Below are positions 9,525 to 17,979 of a stretch of DNA of 64,000 bases, in pieces; position 1 is the stretch's first letter; every line of letters begins with the position of its first letter. The stretch is from the NCBI RefSeq assembly GCF_013032855.1, contig NZ_WQDA01000001.1, positions 7,501 to 71,500 of the forward strand. The letters run 5' to 3'. The position numbers and the translations under genes were made by a program. The notes beneath the pieces were generated by a model. That model ran no database searches, was not told the DNA's origin, and worked only from the letters and a program-made list of their open reading frames with translations. The stretch is from Ruegeria arenilitoris. Lineage in GTDB: Bacteria; Pseudomonadota; Alphaproteobacteria; Rhodobacterales; Rhodobacteraceae.

Positions 9525-10510
9525 GTATACATCTGTTTCTTGTAGGCGCGCGTCCGCGTCGTCGCCTCGGCCGACCCGTCGTGGTAGGTGCCGAACCACT
9601 TGTCGAACGGGATCTCGGACGTGCCGTAGTTGCACTCGAAATACCGGTGGTGCAGCTGGTGAAAGAAATCGCCGGCCCGCGCGGCGTCCGTATCCCCCGC
9701 TTTCAGCTTCTCGAACCCCGAATGGGACAAGACCGGGCTGATCTGCTGGAAATAGACATGAAACAGCAGATGCAACGGGTTTGAGGGCACGATCAGGTGG
9801 ATGAAATAGGTCGTGAAATACAGCAGATTCTCGTACCAGTGGTTCGAGATGCCCGACCACGGCCCAACATTGACGTTGCGGTGATGAACGGCGTGCACAT
9901 GCTTGTACAGTTTCGGGTGATGCTCCAGCCGGTGCACCCAATAGAAATGCAGACCCGACCACATCGGAATGAACAGCATCCAGACCACGCACCAGACCGG
10001 CGCGCTGGCCCAAGTGACCGTTGGCGCATACCCGTTGGCCATCGCCCAGTAGATACCCCATTGATAGACGGTCGCCACCGTCATGGCGCTGCCCAGGGTC
10101 CACCAGATGTTGTCCCAGACCTGATTGCGGAAGGTGAAGGTTCCGTTGTCGCGGGTCAGGTCGCGGCGATCGAACTTTTTGTACATACCCTGCCCCTTGC
10201 GCATGTAGAGCCACCAATGCAGCCCACCCGCAACAAGGATCTGAGGCACCATGTTCAGCAGCCAGACGCGGAACATCCAGCCGGGCGCAAAGCTTTGCAT
10301 CGCCTCGAGCGGCGGCAGGAACAGCACATAAGCAATCACGGCCAGCCCCATGCACAGGGTCAGCGCTGTGATCGACAGCCACGCCCCGGAATACCATTTC
10401 AAAACGGCGATCGGGCGCGGTGGCCAACTGAACAAAGGGTTCAACGCAACAGGGTCAGACGGCCGATAGTGCCAGCGGGCGGCTTCGGGATCATGCGGGG
10501 CATCGGTCAT
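9521..10510 (-). CDS. Sterol desaturase / fatty acid hydroxylase family membrane protein
   Basis: 329-residue integral membrane di-iron enzyme. Hydrophobic segments lie around 45-65, 80-100, 135-155 and 170-188. The His clusters that bind the two irons are HFYWVHRLEHH (188-198), HVHAVHH (204-210) and HQLHH (284-288). It should insert oxygen or a double bond into a lipid or other hydrophobic chain. It lies 11 bases after the class II aldolase gene, so it is probably in the same transcript; a GAGGG seven bases before the ATG gives its own ribosome site. Sterols are unlikely in this organism; the substrate is unknown. Confidence 0.88.
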   Translation of the reverse strand: MTDAPHDPEAARWHYRPSDPVALNPLFSWPPRPIAVLKWYSGAWLSITALTLCMGLAVIAYVLFLPPLEAMQSFAPGWMFRVWLLNMVPQILVAGGLHWWLYMRKGQGMYKKFDRRDLTRDNGTFTFRNQVWDNIWWTLGSAMTVATVYQWGIYWAMANGYAPTVTWASAPVWCVVWMLFIPMWSGLHFYWVHRLEHHPKLYKHVHAVHHRNVNVGPWSGISNHWYENLLYFTTYFIHLIVPSNPLHLLFHVYFQQISPVLSHSGFEKLKAGDTDAARAGDFFHQLHHRYFECNYGTSEIPFDKWFGTYHDGSAEATTRTRAYKKQMYT

Positions 10511-10521
10511 GACAAAACCCT

Positions 10522-11277
10522 CTAGGTGGCGTAGTCCGAGCCTTCCGCATCCAGAACGGCCTTTATTTCGCGCAGATGCGCCTCGGCCTGCCCCGGGTAG
10601 TCATCCAGCTCCTGCGCGGTCTTTTCGGCGATCTCGTCCGAAAGCACCCGCAACGGCCGGCCCGTCTGAAGGGCGCGTACATAGGTCTCGGCGGCGCGCT
10701 CGAAATAATAGAGTCTGTTAAAGGCATCCGCTGCATTGTTGCCAATCACCAGCACACCGTGGTTGCCCATGATCATGACCTTCTTTTTCGGGTCTTGCAG
10801 CATTGTCGCGCAACGCTCACCCTCGCTTTCAAAGGCCAAACCGCCGAATTCGTCATCAATGACATAGCGGTTGAAAAAGGTTGCGGTGTTCTGGTCGATC
10901 GGCGGCAGGTTGCTGTCGGCCAAGGAGGCCAGGACGGTGGCAAAAATCGAATGCACATGCATCACGCAACGCGCATGCGGGCATCTCCGGTGAATCGATC
11001 CATGCAGACCCCATGCGGTCGGGTCCGGTGCTCCGGGCTTGTTCATCGTGTCGGGATCGTTGGCATCCAGCAGCAGAAGGTCCGAGGCGCGGATGCGCGC
11101 GAAATGCATCTGGTTCGGGTTCATCAGGAACTGCGTGCCATCCTCGTTCACGGCAAGGCTGAAGTGATTGGCGACCGCTTCGTGCATGTTCGACCGCTCG
11201 GTCCAGCGGAAGGCGGCGGCCATGTCCACGCGCTCCTGCCAATGGTCGATATTCGGCTTCAGATTGGTGACGCTCAT
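10522..11277 (-). CDS. Class II aldolase/adducin family protein
   Basis: 251-residue protein with the class II aldolase fold. The likely metal ligands His107 and His109 are in CVMHVHS, with a third, His173, in GNHGVLVIG. It could be an aldolase, epimerase or decarboxylase on a sugar phosphate or hydroxy-acid; no catalytic assignment is possible. The start at 11277 was chosen because homology begins at SVTNLKPN and GGAG precedes it; an open frame continues upstream into the LysR promoter region. First gene of a probable two-gene operon with the membrane hydroxylase, divergent from the LysR regulator. Confidence 0.83.
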   Translation of the reverse strand: MSVTNLKPNIDHWQERVDMAAAFRWTERSNMHEAVANHFSLAVNEDGTQFLMNPNQMHFARIRASDLLLLDANDPDTMNKPGAPDPTAWGLHGSIHRRCPHARCVMHVHSIFATVLASLADSNLPPIDQNTATFFNRYVIDDEFGGLAFESEGERCATMLQDPKKKVMIMGNHGVLVIGNNAADAFNRLYYFERAAETYVRALQTGRPLRVLSDEIAEKTAQELDDYPGQAEAHLREIKAVLDAEGSDYAT

Positions 11278-11342
11278 CCGGGGGCTCCATTCGGCTTGGA
11301 CAGGTGGCTGGTGAAAACCGTGCCGGGCCGGGGCGCAATTGA

Positions 11343-11358
11343 CCAACGAAAAAATTGG
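11343..11358. promoter_or_regulatory. Inverted repeat between LysR regulator and aldolase genes
   Basis: CCAA, eight A-rich bases, TTGG: a short dyad in the 114-base divergent region, 34 bases before the LysR start. LysR-type proteins usually bind interrupted dyads in such positions. The arms are only four bases, so this is a candidate only. Confidence 0.3.
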
Positions 11359-11391
11359 CGTTTTGGCATTAGCTGAACTTATGATTGGATT

Positions 11392-12276
11392 ATGAAACCC
11401 CGGACTCCGCTTCCCCCGCTTGGCTGGCTGCGCACCTTCGAGGCCGCGGCCCGCCACCTGTCGTTCACCGGCGCAGCGCGTGATCTGAACATGACGCAAA
11501 GCGCCGTCAGCCAGCAGATCAAATCGCTGGAGGGATACTTGGGCCAGCCTCTGTTTCACCGCCGCCCCCGCGCGCTGGAACTGACCGAGGCCGGAATCAC
11601 CTATCTACCCGTGGTGCGCGAGGCGTTCCGGACGCTGGTGCGTGGCACCCAGGCCGTTACCGGCCAGCAGGAAAACACCGTTCAGGTGCAGTGCAACATC
11701 ACCTTTTCGGTGAACTGGCTGGCCCCTCGCCTGCCCGCCTTCCGCGCGCTGCACCCCGATGTCCACCTGAACATCTTCACCGAGTTGTGGGAGCCGCGCG
11801 AGATGGCCGAAGGCGCGGCGGTCGAGATCCGCTATTCCCTGCGCCCGGCCGACACGGTCCGCACCGAGCTTTTGCGCAGCGATCACTACTACCCCGTCTG
11901 TGCCCCCGACTATCCGGTCACGCTGGAAAACCTTCAGCAGCAACCGCTGTACGACTGTTCGAATCTTCTGTCGAACTGGGCCAGCTGGGCCGAAGATCAG
12001 GGCCTAAACTGGGAAAATTCGCCGATTACCTATGCCACGACCTATATGGTCGGCCTGTCCGTTGCGATGGCCGGCGGCGGGCTGTGTCTGGCCCATGACA
12101 CGATCGCAAAACGCCTGCTGGACGAAGGCCGTCTGATCGCGCCGTTCGAGCATCGCGCGCCGATGCCAGAAGCCTATTACCTGCTGCTGTCGCCCCAAGC
12201 CGAGGAGACCCCGGGTGCCGTGGCCTTTGCCGAATGGATTAGGGCGGAAATCGCGGCCGAGCAACACCGCGCCTGA
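11392..12276 (+). CDS. LysR family transcriptional regulator (GcvA-like)
   Basis: 294-residue LysR-type regulator. N-terminal winged HTH (residues ~8-67) with LSFTGAARDLNMTQSAVSQQIKSLE split across the recognition helix, followed by a periplasmic-binding-protein-like effector domain (~95-290). Sequence character resembles the GcvA/AmpR branch. It is divergent from the class II aldolase and hydroxylase genes, which are the obvious candidates for its regulon. It ends two bases from the stop of the convergent glyoxalase-like gene. Confidence 0.92.
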   Translation: MKPRTPLPPLGWLRTFEAAARHLSFTGAARDLNMTQSAVSQQIKSLEGYLGQPLFHRRPRALELTEAGITYLPVVREAFRTLVRGTQAVTGQQENTVQVQCNITFSVNWLAPRLPAFRALHPDVHLNIFTELWEPREMAEGAAVEIRYSLRPADTVRTELLRSDHYYPVCAPDYPVTLENLQQQPLYDCSNLLSNWASWAEDQGLNWENSPITYATTYMVGLSVAMAGGGLCLAHDTIAKRLLDEGRLIAPFEHRAPMPEAYYLLLSPQAEETPGAVAFAEWIRAEIAAEQHRA

Positions 12277-12278
12277 CT

Positions 12279-12704
12279 TCAGCCGTCTTTGGGGCGGCTG
12301 GCGACCCAGGCATAGCCGTTCTCGCACAGGATATAGGTCTCGCGCAGGCCATGGGGCTTGTCGGTCGGCTCCTGCAGCACGACCGCGCCTGCGGACCTGG
12401 CGCGCTCCGCCGCCTCGTCCGGCTCGGTGTCGTACAGGTGAATCTCGATCCCGCCACCGCGTGGGGGCGTTTCGGGAACCAGCCCCAGCAGCGGGTTGGA
12501 ATGATAGGTGCCGTCCGAATGCAACTGAAACACCTGATCGCCATAAGTGACGATGGCAAAATCCGCCGTCACCTGATGGGACTTCAAGCCAAAAACAGTC
12601 TCTAAGAAAGCGCATTCCGCTGGAACGTCGCGCACCAGCAGGTTCAGCCCGATCCCCCGCAGGCTGCGGCCGAAACTGTCGGCATCGATGGTTTCGTAAT
12701 CCAT
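12279..12704 (-). CDS. Glyoxalase/VOC superfamily protein
   Basis: 141-residue protein with the paired beta-alpha-beta-beta-beta pattern of the vicinal oxygen chelate fold: GIGLNLLVRDVPAECAFLETVFG in the first half (18-40, read in two parts) and EIHLYDTEPDEAAERARSAG in the second. Metal ligands are not obvious; His95 or Glu residues in the second module are possible. The start at 12704 fits the fold; the frame continues upstream but without homology. It could be a lactoylglutathione-lyase relative, a resistance protein or a dioxygenase-like enzyme; function unknown. Confidence 0.75.
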   Translation of the reverse strand: MDYETIDADSFGRSLRGIGLNLLVRDVPAECAFLETVFGLKSHQVTADFAIVTYGDQVFQLHSDGTYHSNPLLGLVPETPPRGGGIEIHLYDTEPDEAAERARSAGAVVLQEPTDKPHGLRETYILCENGYAWVASRPKDG

Positions 12705-12831
12705 GTCCCTACCAGACCCCGCATCGCGGCGCGGATCAAGCATTTGCTGCCCCGCGCCCGGTCGGATGACGGTTTCATGAAGGTGGCAAAGCAGGGGTTG
12801 CACCTTCCGATGCATTCGGGAAAGTTGTGCC

Positions 12832-14634
12832 ATGGAATACGCACCCTTCCCCTCTTGGCCCGACGTCGCCCCCCGCCTGATCGCCGTTGCCGCTGGCCGC
12901 GAAGCCGCCGACATGGTCATTCGCGGCGGGATCTGGATCAACGTGCACAGCCGCGAGGCGCTGCCCGATCACTCCATCGCCATCGCCGCCGGACGCGTGG
13001 CCTATGTCGGCCCCGACGCCAGCCACTGCATCGGGCCCGACACACAGATCATCGAGGCCAAGGGCCGCTACATGATCCCCGGCCTGTGCGACGCGCATAT
13101 GCACATCGAATCCGGCATGCTGACCCCGGCCGAGTTCGCCCGCGCGGTGATCCCGCATGGCACCACGTCGATGTTCACCGACCCGCATGAGATCGCCAAT
13201 GTACTGGGGTTGGACGGCGTGCGGATGATGCATGACGAGGCGCTGATGCAGCCGGTCAACATCTTCACCCAGATGCCGTCCTGCGCGCCCTCGGCGCCCG
13301 GGCTGGAAACCACGGGCTACGAGATCACCGCCGAAGACGTGGCCGAGGCGATGACCTGGCCCGGCATCATCGGGCTGGGCGAGATGATGAACTTTCCCGG
13401 TGTGATCAACTCCGATCCCAAAATGCTGGCCGAAATCGCCGCCACCCAGCGCGCGGGCAAGACCGTGGGCGGACACTATGCATCCCCTGATTTAGGGCCT
13501 GATTTTGCCGCCTATGTCGCCGGCGGCCCGGCGGATGACCATGAAGGTACCTGCGAGGCCGACGCCATTGCCCGCGTGCGGCAGGGAATGCGGTCGATGA
13601 TGCGGCTAGGCTCGGCCTGGTATGACGTGGAAAGCCAGATCACCGCCGTCACCGAAAAGGGGCTGGACCCGCGCAACTTCATCCTGTGCACCGATGACTG
13701 CCACTCGGGCACGCTGGTGAACGAGGGCCACATGAACCGCGTCGTCCGTCATGCCATCGCCTGTGGCTGCGACCCGTTGATCGCGTTGCAGATGGCCACG
13801 ATCAACACCGCCACCCATTTCGGGCTGGAACGCGAGATCGGCTCGATCACGCCGGGCCGCCGGGCGGACGTGATCCTCAGTTCGGACCTGACCGAATTGC
13901 CGATCGAGATGGTCATCGCCCGTGGGCGGGTGGTGGCCGAGAACGGCAAGATCACGGTGGATTGCCCGCATTACGACTGGCCCGATCGGGCACGCAACAC
14001 GCTGCATCTGGGCCATGCCCTGACCGCCGCCGATTTCGAGATCCCCGCGCCCGAAGGCGCCAACCGCGTCCGCGCCAACGTAATCGGCGTGGTCGAGAAC
14101 CAGGCCCCCACCCAGGCGCTGAAGGCCGAGTTGCCCATTATCGGCGGGCTGGTCGAGGGCGAAGGCGATGTCTGCCAGATTGCGCTGGTCGAGCGGCACC
14201 GCGCCACGGGCGGCGTGACCAACGCCTTCGTTTCGGGCTTTGGCTATCAGGGCCGGATGGCCATGGCCTCGACTGTGGCGCATGACAGCCACCACATGAT
14301 CGTGGTCGGCACCAACCGCGATCAGATGGCGCTGGCCGCCAATCGCCTGGCCGAAGTAGGCGGCGGCATCACCATCTTCCGTGATGGCGAAGAGCTGGCG
14401 CTGGTCGAACTGCCCATTGCGGGCCTGATGTCCGACAGCCCTGCCGCGGACGTCGCGGCCAAGGCGCAGAAAATGGTCGAGGCGATGCAGGCCTGCGGCT
14501 GTCAGTTGAACAACGCCTATATGCAGCACTCGCTGCTGGCCCTTGTCGTCATCCCCGAACTGCGGATATCCGATCTGGGACTGGTGGATGTCCGAACATT
14601 CGAAAAAATTGACCTTCTGGAACCCCTCGCATGA
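12832..14634 (+). CDS. ade: Adenine deaminase
   Basis: 600-residue amidohydrolase of the AdeC type, converting adenine to hypoxanthine and ammonia. The metal-binding DAHMHIESG block is at residues 87-95 (His89, His91, Glu93). A second metal or active-site set is in FTDPHE, IIGLGEMMN and CTDDCHSG. The C-terminal adenine-deaminase domain has GFGYQGRMAMASTVAHDSHH. Length is normal. Its stop overlaps the AMP nucleosidase start by four bases (ATGA), so the pair is translationally coupled and should take AMP to hypoxanthine. It is divergent from the glyoxalase-like gene across 127 bases. Confidence 0.95.
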   Translation: MEYAPFPSWPDVAPRLIAVAAGREAADMVIRGGIWINVHSREALPDHSIAIAAGRVAYVGPDASHCIGPDTQIIEAKGRYMIPGLCDAHMHIESGMLTPAEFARAVIPHGTTSMFTDPHEIANVLGLDGVRMMHDEALMQPVNIFTQMPSCAPSAPGLETTGYEITAEDVAEAMTWPGIIGLGEMMNFPGVINSDPKMLAEIAATQRAGKTVGGHYASPDLGPDFAAYVAGGPADDHEGTCEADAIARVRQGMRSMMRLGSAWYDVESQITAVTEKGLDPRNFILCTDDCHSGTLVNEGHMNRVVRHAIACGCDPLIALQMATINTATHFGLEREIGSITPGRRADVILSSDLTELPIEMVIARGRVVAENGKITVDCPHYDWPDRARNTLHLGHALTAADFEIPAPEGANRVRANVIGVVENQAPTQALKAELPIIGGLVEGEGDVCQIALVERHRATGGVTNAFVSGFGYQGRMAMASTVAHDSHHMIVVGTNRDQMALAANRLAEVGGGITIFRDGEELALVELPIAGLMSDSPAADVAAKAQKMVEAMQACGCQLNNAYMQHSLLALVVIPELRISDLGLVDVRTFEKIDLLEPLA

Positions 14635-16094
14635 CAAAAATAACAACTCCCGACCCACGGGACCCCGAGATTTTCACCGATGCCGCTGCGGCCGTTGCCC
14701 GGCTGGAAGAGCTGTACAACGAGTCCACCGCCTTTCTGTGCGACAGCTTTGCCGAGGCCATGGAAAGCGGCACGCCCAAGGTCCGTTACAGAGCCTATTA
14801 CCCGGAAATCCGTATCCGTACGGCGTCCTACGCGCATGTGGACAGCCGCCTGAGCTTTGGTCACGTGTCCGAGCCGGGGGTTCATGCCACTACCGTGACC
14901 CGGCCGGATCTGTTCCGGTCCTACCTCACGCAGCAGATCGCGCTGCTGATCAAGAACCACAACCAGCCGGTGACCATCGGCCCCTCGACCACGCCGATGC
15001 CGGTGCATTTCGCCGTGGCCGGCAACCCCGATCTGGTGGTGCCGCATCAGGGAGCGGCCGGGTTCACCCTGCGCGACGTGTTCGACGTGCCCGACCTGAC
15101 CACCACCAATGACGACATCGTCAACGGTGTGCACGAACCGCAGGATGGCGTCGGCCCGCTGGCCTTGTTCACCGCCCAGCGCATCGACTATTCGCTGGCC
15201 CGGCTGGCCCATTACACCGCCACCGATCCGGACCATTTCCAGAACCACGTTCTGTTCACCAACTACCAGTTCTACGTCTCGGAATTCGAAAACTACGCCC
15301 GCGCGCAACTGGCCGACCCCGACAGCGGCTATACCAGTTTCGTCTCGACCGGGAATGTCGAGATCACCGACCCCGACGCGCCGCTGGAACAGCCGCTGAA
15401 ACTGCCGCAGATGCCGACCTATCACCTGAAACGCGCCGACGGGTCGGGGATCACGCTGGTCAATATCGGCGTCGGGCCATCGAACGCCAAGACCGCCACC
15501 GACCACATCGCGGTGCTGCGCCCACATGCCTGGCTGATGGTCGGCCACTGCGCGGGGCTGCGCAACACGCAGGCCCTGGGGGATTTCGTGCTGGCCCATG
15601 CCTATCTGCGCGAAGACAAGGTGCTGGATGACGATCTGCCCGTCTGGGTGCCGATCCCGCCGCTGGCCGAAGTTCAGGTCGCGCTGGAACGCGCCGTAGC
15701 CGAAGTGACCGAGCTGGAAGGCTATGAGCTGAAGCGGATCATGCGCACCGGCACGGTGGCTTCGGTCGACAACCGTAACTGGGAACTGCGCGACCAATCC
15801 GGCCCGGTGCAACGGCTGAGCCAGTCGCGCGCCATCGCGCTGGATATGGAAAGCGCCACGATCGCCGCAAACGGCTATCGGTTCCGTGTGCCCTACGGCA
15901 CCTTGCTGTGCGTATCCGACAAACCGTTGCATGGCGAATTGAAGTTGCCCGGCATGGCGTCCGAGTTCTATACAACTCAGGTCAGCCGCCATCTGGCGAT
16001 CGGAATCCGGGCGATGGAACACCTGCGAGGCATGCCACTGGAACGTTTGCACAGCCGGAAACTGCGCTCGTTCGACGAAACGGCCTTCCTCTGA
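14631..16094 (+). CDS. amn: AMP nucleosidase
   Basis: 487-residue AMP nucleosidase, hydrolysing AMP to adenine and ribose 5-phosphate. It has an N-terminal regulatory domain (roughly 1-180). The C-terminal nucleoside-phosphorylase-like catalytic domain contains VGHCAGLR, the ALDMESATIAANGYRF block and LLCVSDKPLHGE, whose Asp is the expected catalytic acid. Length matches the E. coli enzyme (484). It overlaps the upstream adenine deaminase by four bases, so adenine made here is the substrate of its partner. A hairpin at 16109-16134 follows the stop. Confidence 0.95.
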   Translation: MTKITTPDPRDPEIFTDAAAAVARLEELYNESTAFLCDSFAEAMESGTPKVRYRAYYPEIRIRTASYAHVDSRLSFGHVSEPGVHATTVTRPDLFRSYLTQQIALLIKNHNQPVTIGPSTTPMPVHFAVAGNPDLVVPHQGAAGFTLRDVFDVPDLTTTNDDIVNGVHEPQDGVGPLALFTAQRIDYSLARLAHYTATDPDHFQNHVLFTNYQFYVSEFENYARAQLADPDSGYTSFVSTGNVEITDPDAPLEQPLKLPQMPTYHLKRADGSGITLVNIGVGPSNAKTATDHIAVLRPHAWLMVGHCAGLRNTQALGDFVLAHAYLREDKVLDDDLPVWVPIPPLAEVQVALERAVAEVTELEGYELKRIMRTGTVASVDNRNWELRDQSGPVQRLSQSRAIALDMESATIAANGYRFRVPYGTLLCVSDKPLHGELKLPGMASEFYTTQVSRHLAIGIRAMEHLRGMPLERLHSRKLRSFDETAFL

Positions 16095-16108
16095 CGCAAA
16101 AAAGCAAC

Positions 16109-16134
16109 GAAATCCCCATATTTTTTGGGGTTTC
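16109..16134 (+). terminator. Hairpin after AMP nucleosidase gene
   Basis: GAAA-t-CCCCA pairs with TGGGG-TTTC around a T-rich loop, starting 15 bases after the stop codon. There is no U-run after the stem, so it may only stabilise the 3' end or terminate weakly before the HU promoter. Confidence 0.35.
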
Positions 16135-16224
16135 GGTGCTACTATTCGTTGTGTTCGCCCACAATATCCCGTTACAGTTACGCGGTGAGGCCCAATAGAT
16201 CGGGCACGTTAAGGAGACCAAGAA

Positions 16225-16512
16225 ATGGCAAAGCCTATGACGAAGACTCAGCTGGTTGCTGCTCTCGCTGAGGAAATGGGAACCGACAAGAAATCCGCGA
16301 ACGCGGCGCTGGAGGCGATCACTGGCCTGATCACCCGCGAAGTTTCGGCCGGAGGCGCTGTGACCCTGCCGGGCGTCGGCAAGATCTACTGCCGCGAGCG
16401 CCCCGAGCGTCAGGTTCGCAACCCGGCCACTGGTGAGACCTTCACCAAAGAAGCCGACAAGGTTGTGAAGATGACCATCGCCAAGGCCCTGAAGGACAGC
16501 GTCAACAGCTGA
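16225..16512 (+). CDS. HU family DNA-binding protein
   Basis: 95-residue histone-like protein. The N-terminal helical dimerisation part (MTKTQLVAALAEEMG) is followed by the beta-arm region with GVGKIYCRERPERQVRNP (the RNPxTG-type DNA-binding arm is RNPATGE) and a C-terminal helix. It bends and compacts DNA as a dimer. A strong Shine-Dalgarno (AAGGAG) lies seven bases before the ATG, and a strong terminator follows, so it is a single-gene unit. One Cys in the arm is unusual for HU. IHF can be excluded only loosely; HU is the better fit. Confidence 0.9.
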   Translation: MAKPMTKTQLVAALAEEMGTDKKSANAALEAITGLITREVSAGGAVTLPGVGKIYCRERPERQVRNPATGETFTKEADKVVKMTIAKALKDSVNS

Positions 16513-16535
16513 TCCGCGCCTTAGGGAAAACGATC

Positions 16536-16565
16536 AAGGGCCGCGATTTCGCGGCCCTTTTTCTT
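16536..16565 (+). terminator. Rho-independent terminator after HU gene
   Basis: Perfect 10-bp stem AAGGGCCGCG / CGCGGCCCTT with a four-base loop, followed by a T-rich run (TTTTTCTTT). It lies 24 bases after the HU stop and may also serve the convergent transporter gene. Confidence 0.9.
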
Positions 16566-16598
16566 TGGTATTTGTTTACCGGGTCCGGCGGGCCGAGG

Positions 16599-17801
16599 TC
16601 AGTGAACAGTCTCGACCTTGTGGAAATCCAGATCCCGATCTTCGGGCATCGAGTCGATGCTCATCACCTCTGTGCGCTTGACGATCAGGACATAGACCAC
16701 GCAGGCGAGGTAGAGGCCAACCACCACGGCGCCGATCCACTGAATCTGCAGCCACTGGCTCTGGAACAGAAGCGTCAGCACAAACAGAAGCACCACATTG
16801 CCGGCAACATAGGCCGTCTTACCGAAGCGTTCGACCGTCATGTTCAGGTTGTCGGTATAGAGCCTGATCAGCGAGTCCAGTGAGTTAATCACGAAGGTCA
16901 CGCCGACGATCACCATCGCGATGTTGGTGATGCCTGCGGTGCTGATGCCGTTCAGGTGATAGTAATAAAGCACGCTGAACCAGATCGCCAAGGGGATCGA
17001 CGGAAAGATCAGCAGCGCCGCCAGCAATTGCCAGGTGGTCAGCCCTCCGACAAAGCGCGAGGTGAACTGACCGATCATGATCGACCAGGCAAACCACCAG
17101 AACAGGTAGAAGGCGTGATAGTCGGTCAGAGGCAGTATGAACTTGTGGATATTGGCGAAATACGCCCCGATATTGCTGCTGGTTTCCACGAAACCCGCAA
17201 CGCCCATACCGGCCGCGGCCCACATGCCAAGGATCAGCGCCAGAAACAGAAACGTCGAGCCGACAGAAAGAATCCGCACGTATTTCAGGTCAGTCGAGGA
17301 ATAGGCCGCGGCCAGAATGACGACAAATACGATGATGTAAAACGTGGTCACCACGGACTCGCCATCACCAACTTCGGGCAGGTATCCGGGCAGGTAGATC
17401 AGGAACAGGCTGGCGGTGAAAGCGCAGGTCCCGATGATCACCACATTGTTGATCAGCTTGACCACCGGGATCTCAAAGAACTGCACTCGGGGCTCGATGA
17501 CGCAGAAATAGAAGGCCGTCAGGAAATAGAAGGCCCAGATCAGGAAACCCCAGAACCCGAACTCGACCGCCAGCGGGTTTGCGAACGCATAGGCCGGATC
17601 TTCGGCATAGCCTCCGAATTCGGTGAGCGGGAACATGATCAGCCCGACATCCAGGCCGGATGTGAACAGGATCGCGATGAAAGTGAACAGATGTACAGGT
17701 GTCACGCCCACGCACCGCAGGTTCCACCATTTCACGACGAAGAACGCTACCAGCCCAAGAGCAAGCAGGACCCCGAATGACAGGATGTATTCCAATAGCA
17801 C
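16599..17801 (-). CDS. BCCT family transporter, short form
   Basis: 400-residue polytopic membrane protein with about 11 hydrophobic segments. Segment 7 carries the BCCT hallmark WWFAWSIMIGQFTSR. Segment 2 (LFTSGLDVGLIMFPLTEF) resembles the glycine-rich third helix of BetP-type carriers. BCCT carriers move betaine, choline or carnitine and normally have 500 or more residues with 12 helices, so this one seems to lack one N-terminal helix and both long tails. The GTG at 17801 is preferred: GGAGG lies seven bases upstream, whereas a TTG at 17807 sits too close to it. Substrate unknown. Confidence 0.75.
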   Translation of the reverse strand: MLLEYILSFGVLLALGLVAFFVVKWWNLRCVGVTPVHLFTFIAILFTSGLDVGLIMFPLTEFGGYAEDPAYAFANPLAVEFGFWGFLIWAFYFLTAFYFCVIEPRVQFFEIPVVKLINNVVIIGTCAFTASLFLIYLPGYLPEVGDGESVVTTFYIIVFVVILAAAYSSTDLKYVRILSVGSTFLFLALILGMWAAAGMGVAGFVETSSNIGAYFANIHKFILPLTDYHAFYLFWWFAWSIMIGQFTSRFVGGLTTWQLLAALLIFPSIPLAIWFSVLYYYHLNGISTAGITNIAMVIVGVTFVINSLDSLIRLYTDNLNMTVERFGKTAYVAGNVVLLFVLTLLFQSQWLQIQWIGAVVVGLYLACVVYVLIVKRTEVMSIDSMPEDRDLDFHKVETVH

Positions 17802-17979
17802 CGACAAACCTCCCTTTAGATGTCAGATCACCGAGCGGATATCTTTAATTGGCTAGTCAATCAATAAAACCGGCACCCACGGAAAACTTGCGCGCTCCAT
17901 GTGTCTTTTTTGACGCTCGGGCGCTTGTGGCCCGAGAGAAAATCGGAAACAGTCGCCGCACATTCAAACAGGAGCGGTC

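Noticed and set aside
16225..16512. HU gene as IHF alpha or beta subunit
   Set aside because: The arm and N-terminal sequence fit HU better, and the gene lacks the usual ihf neighbours.
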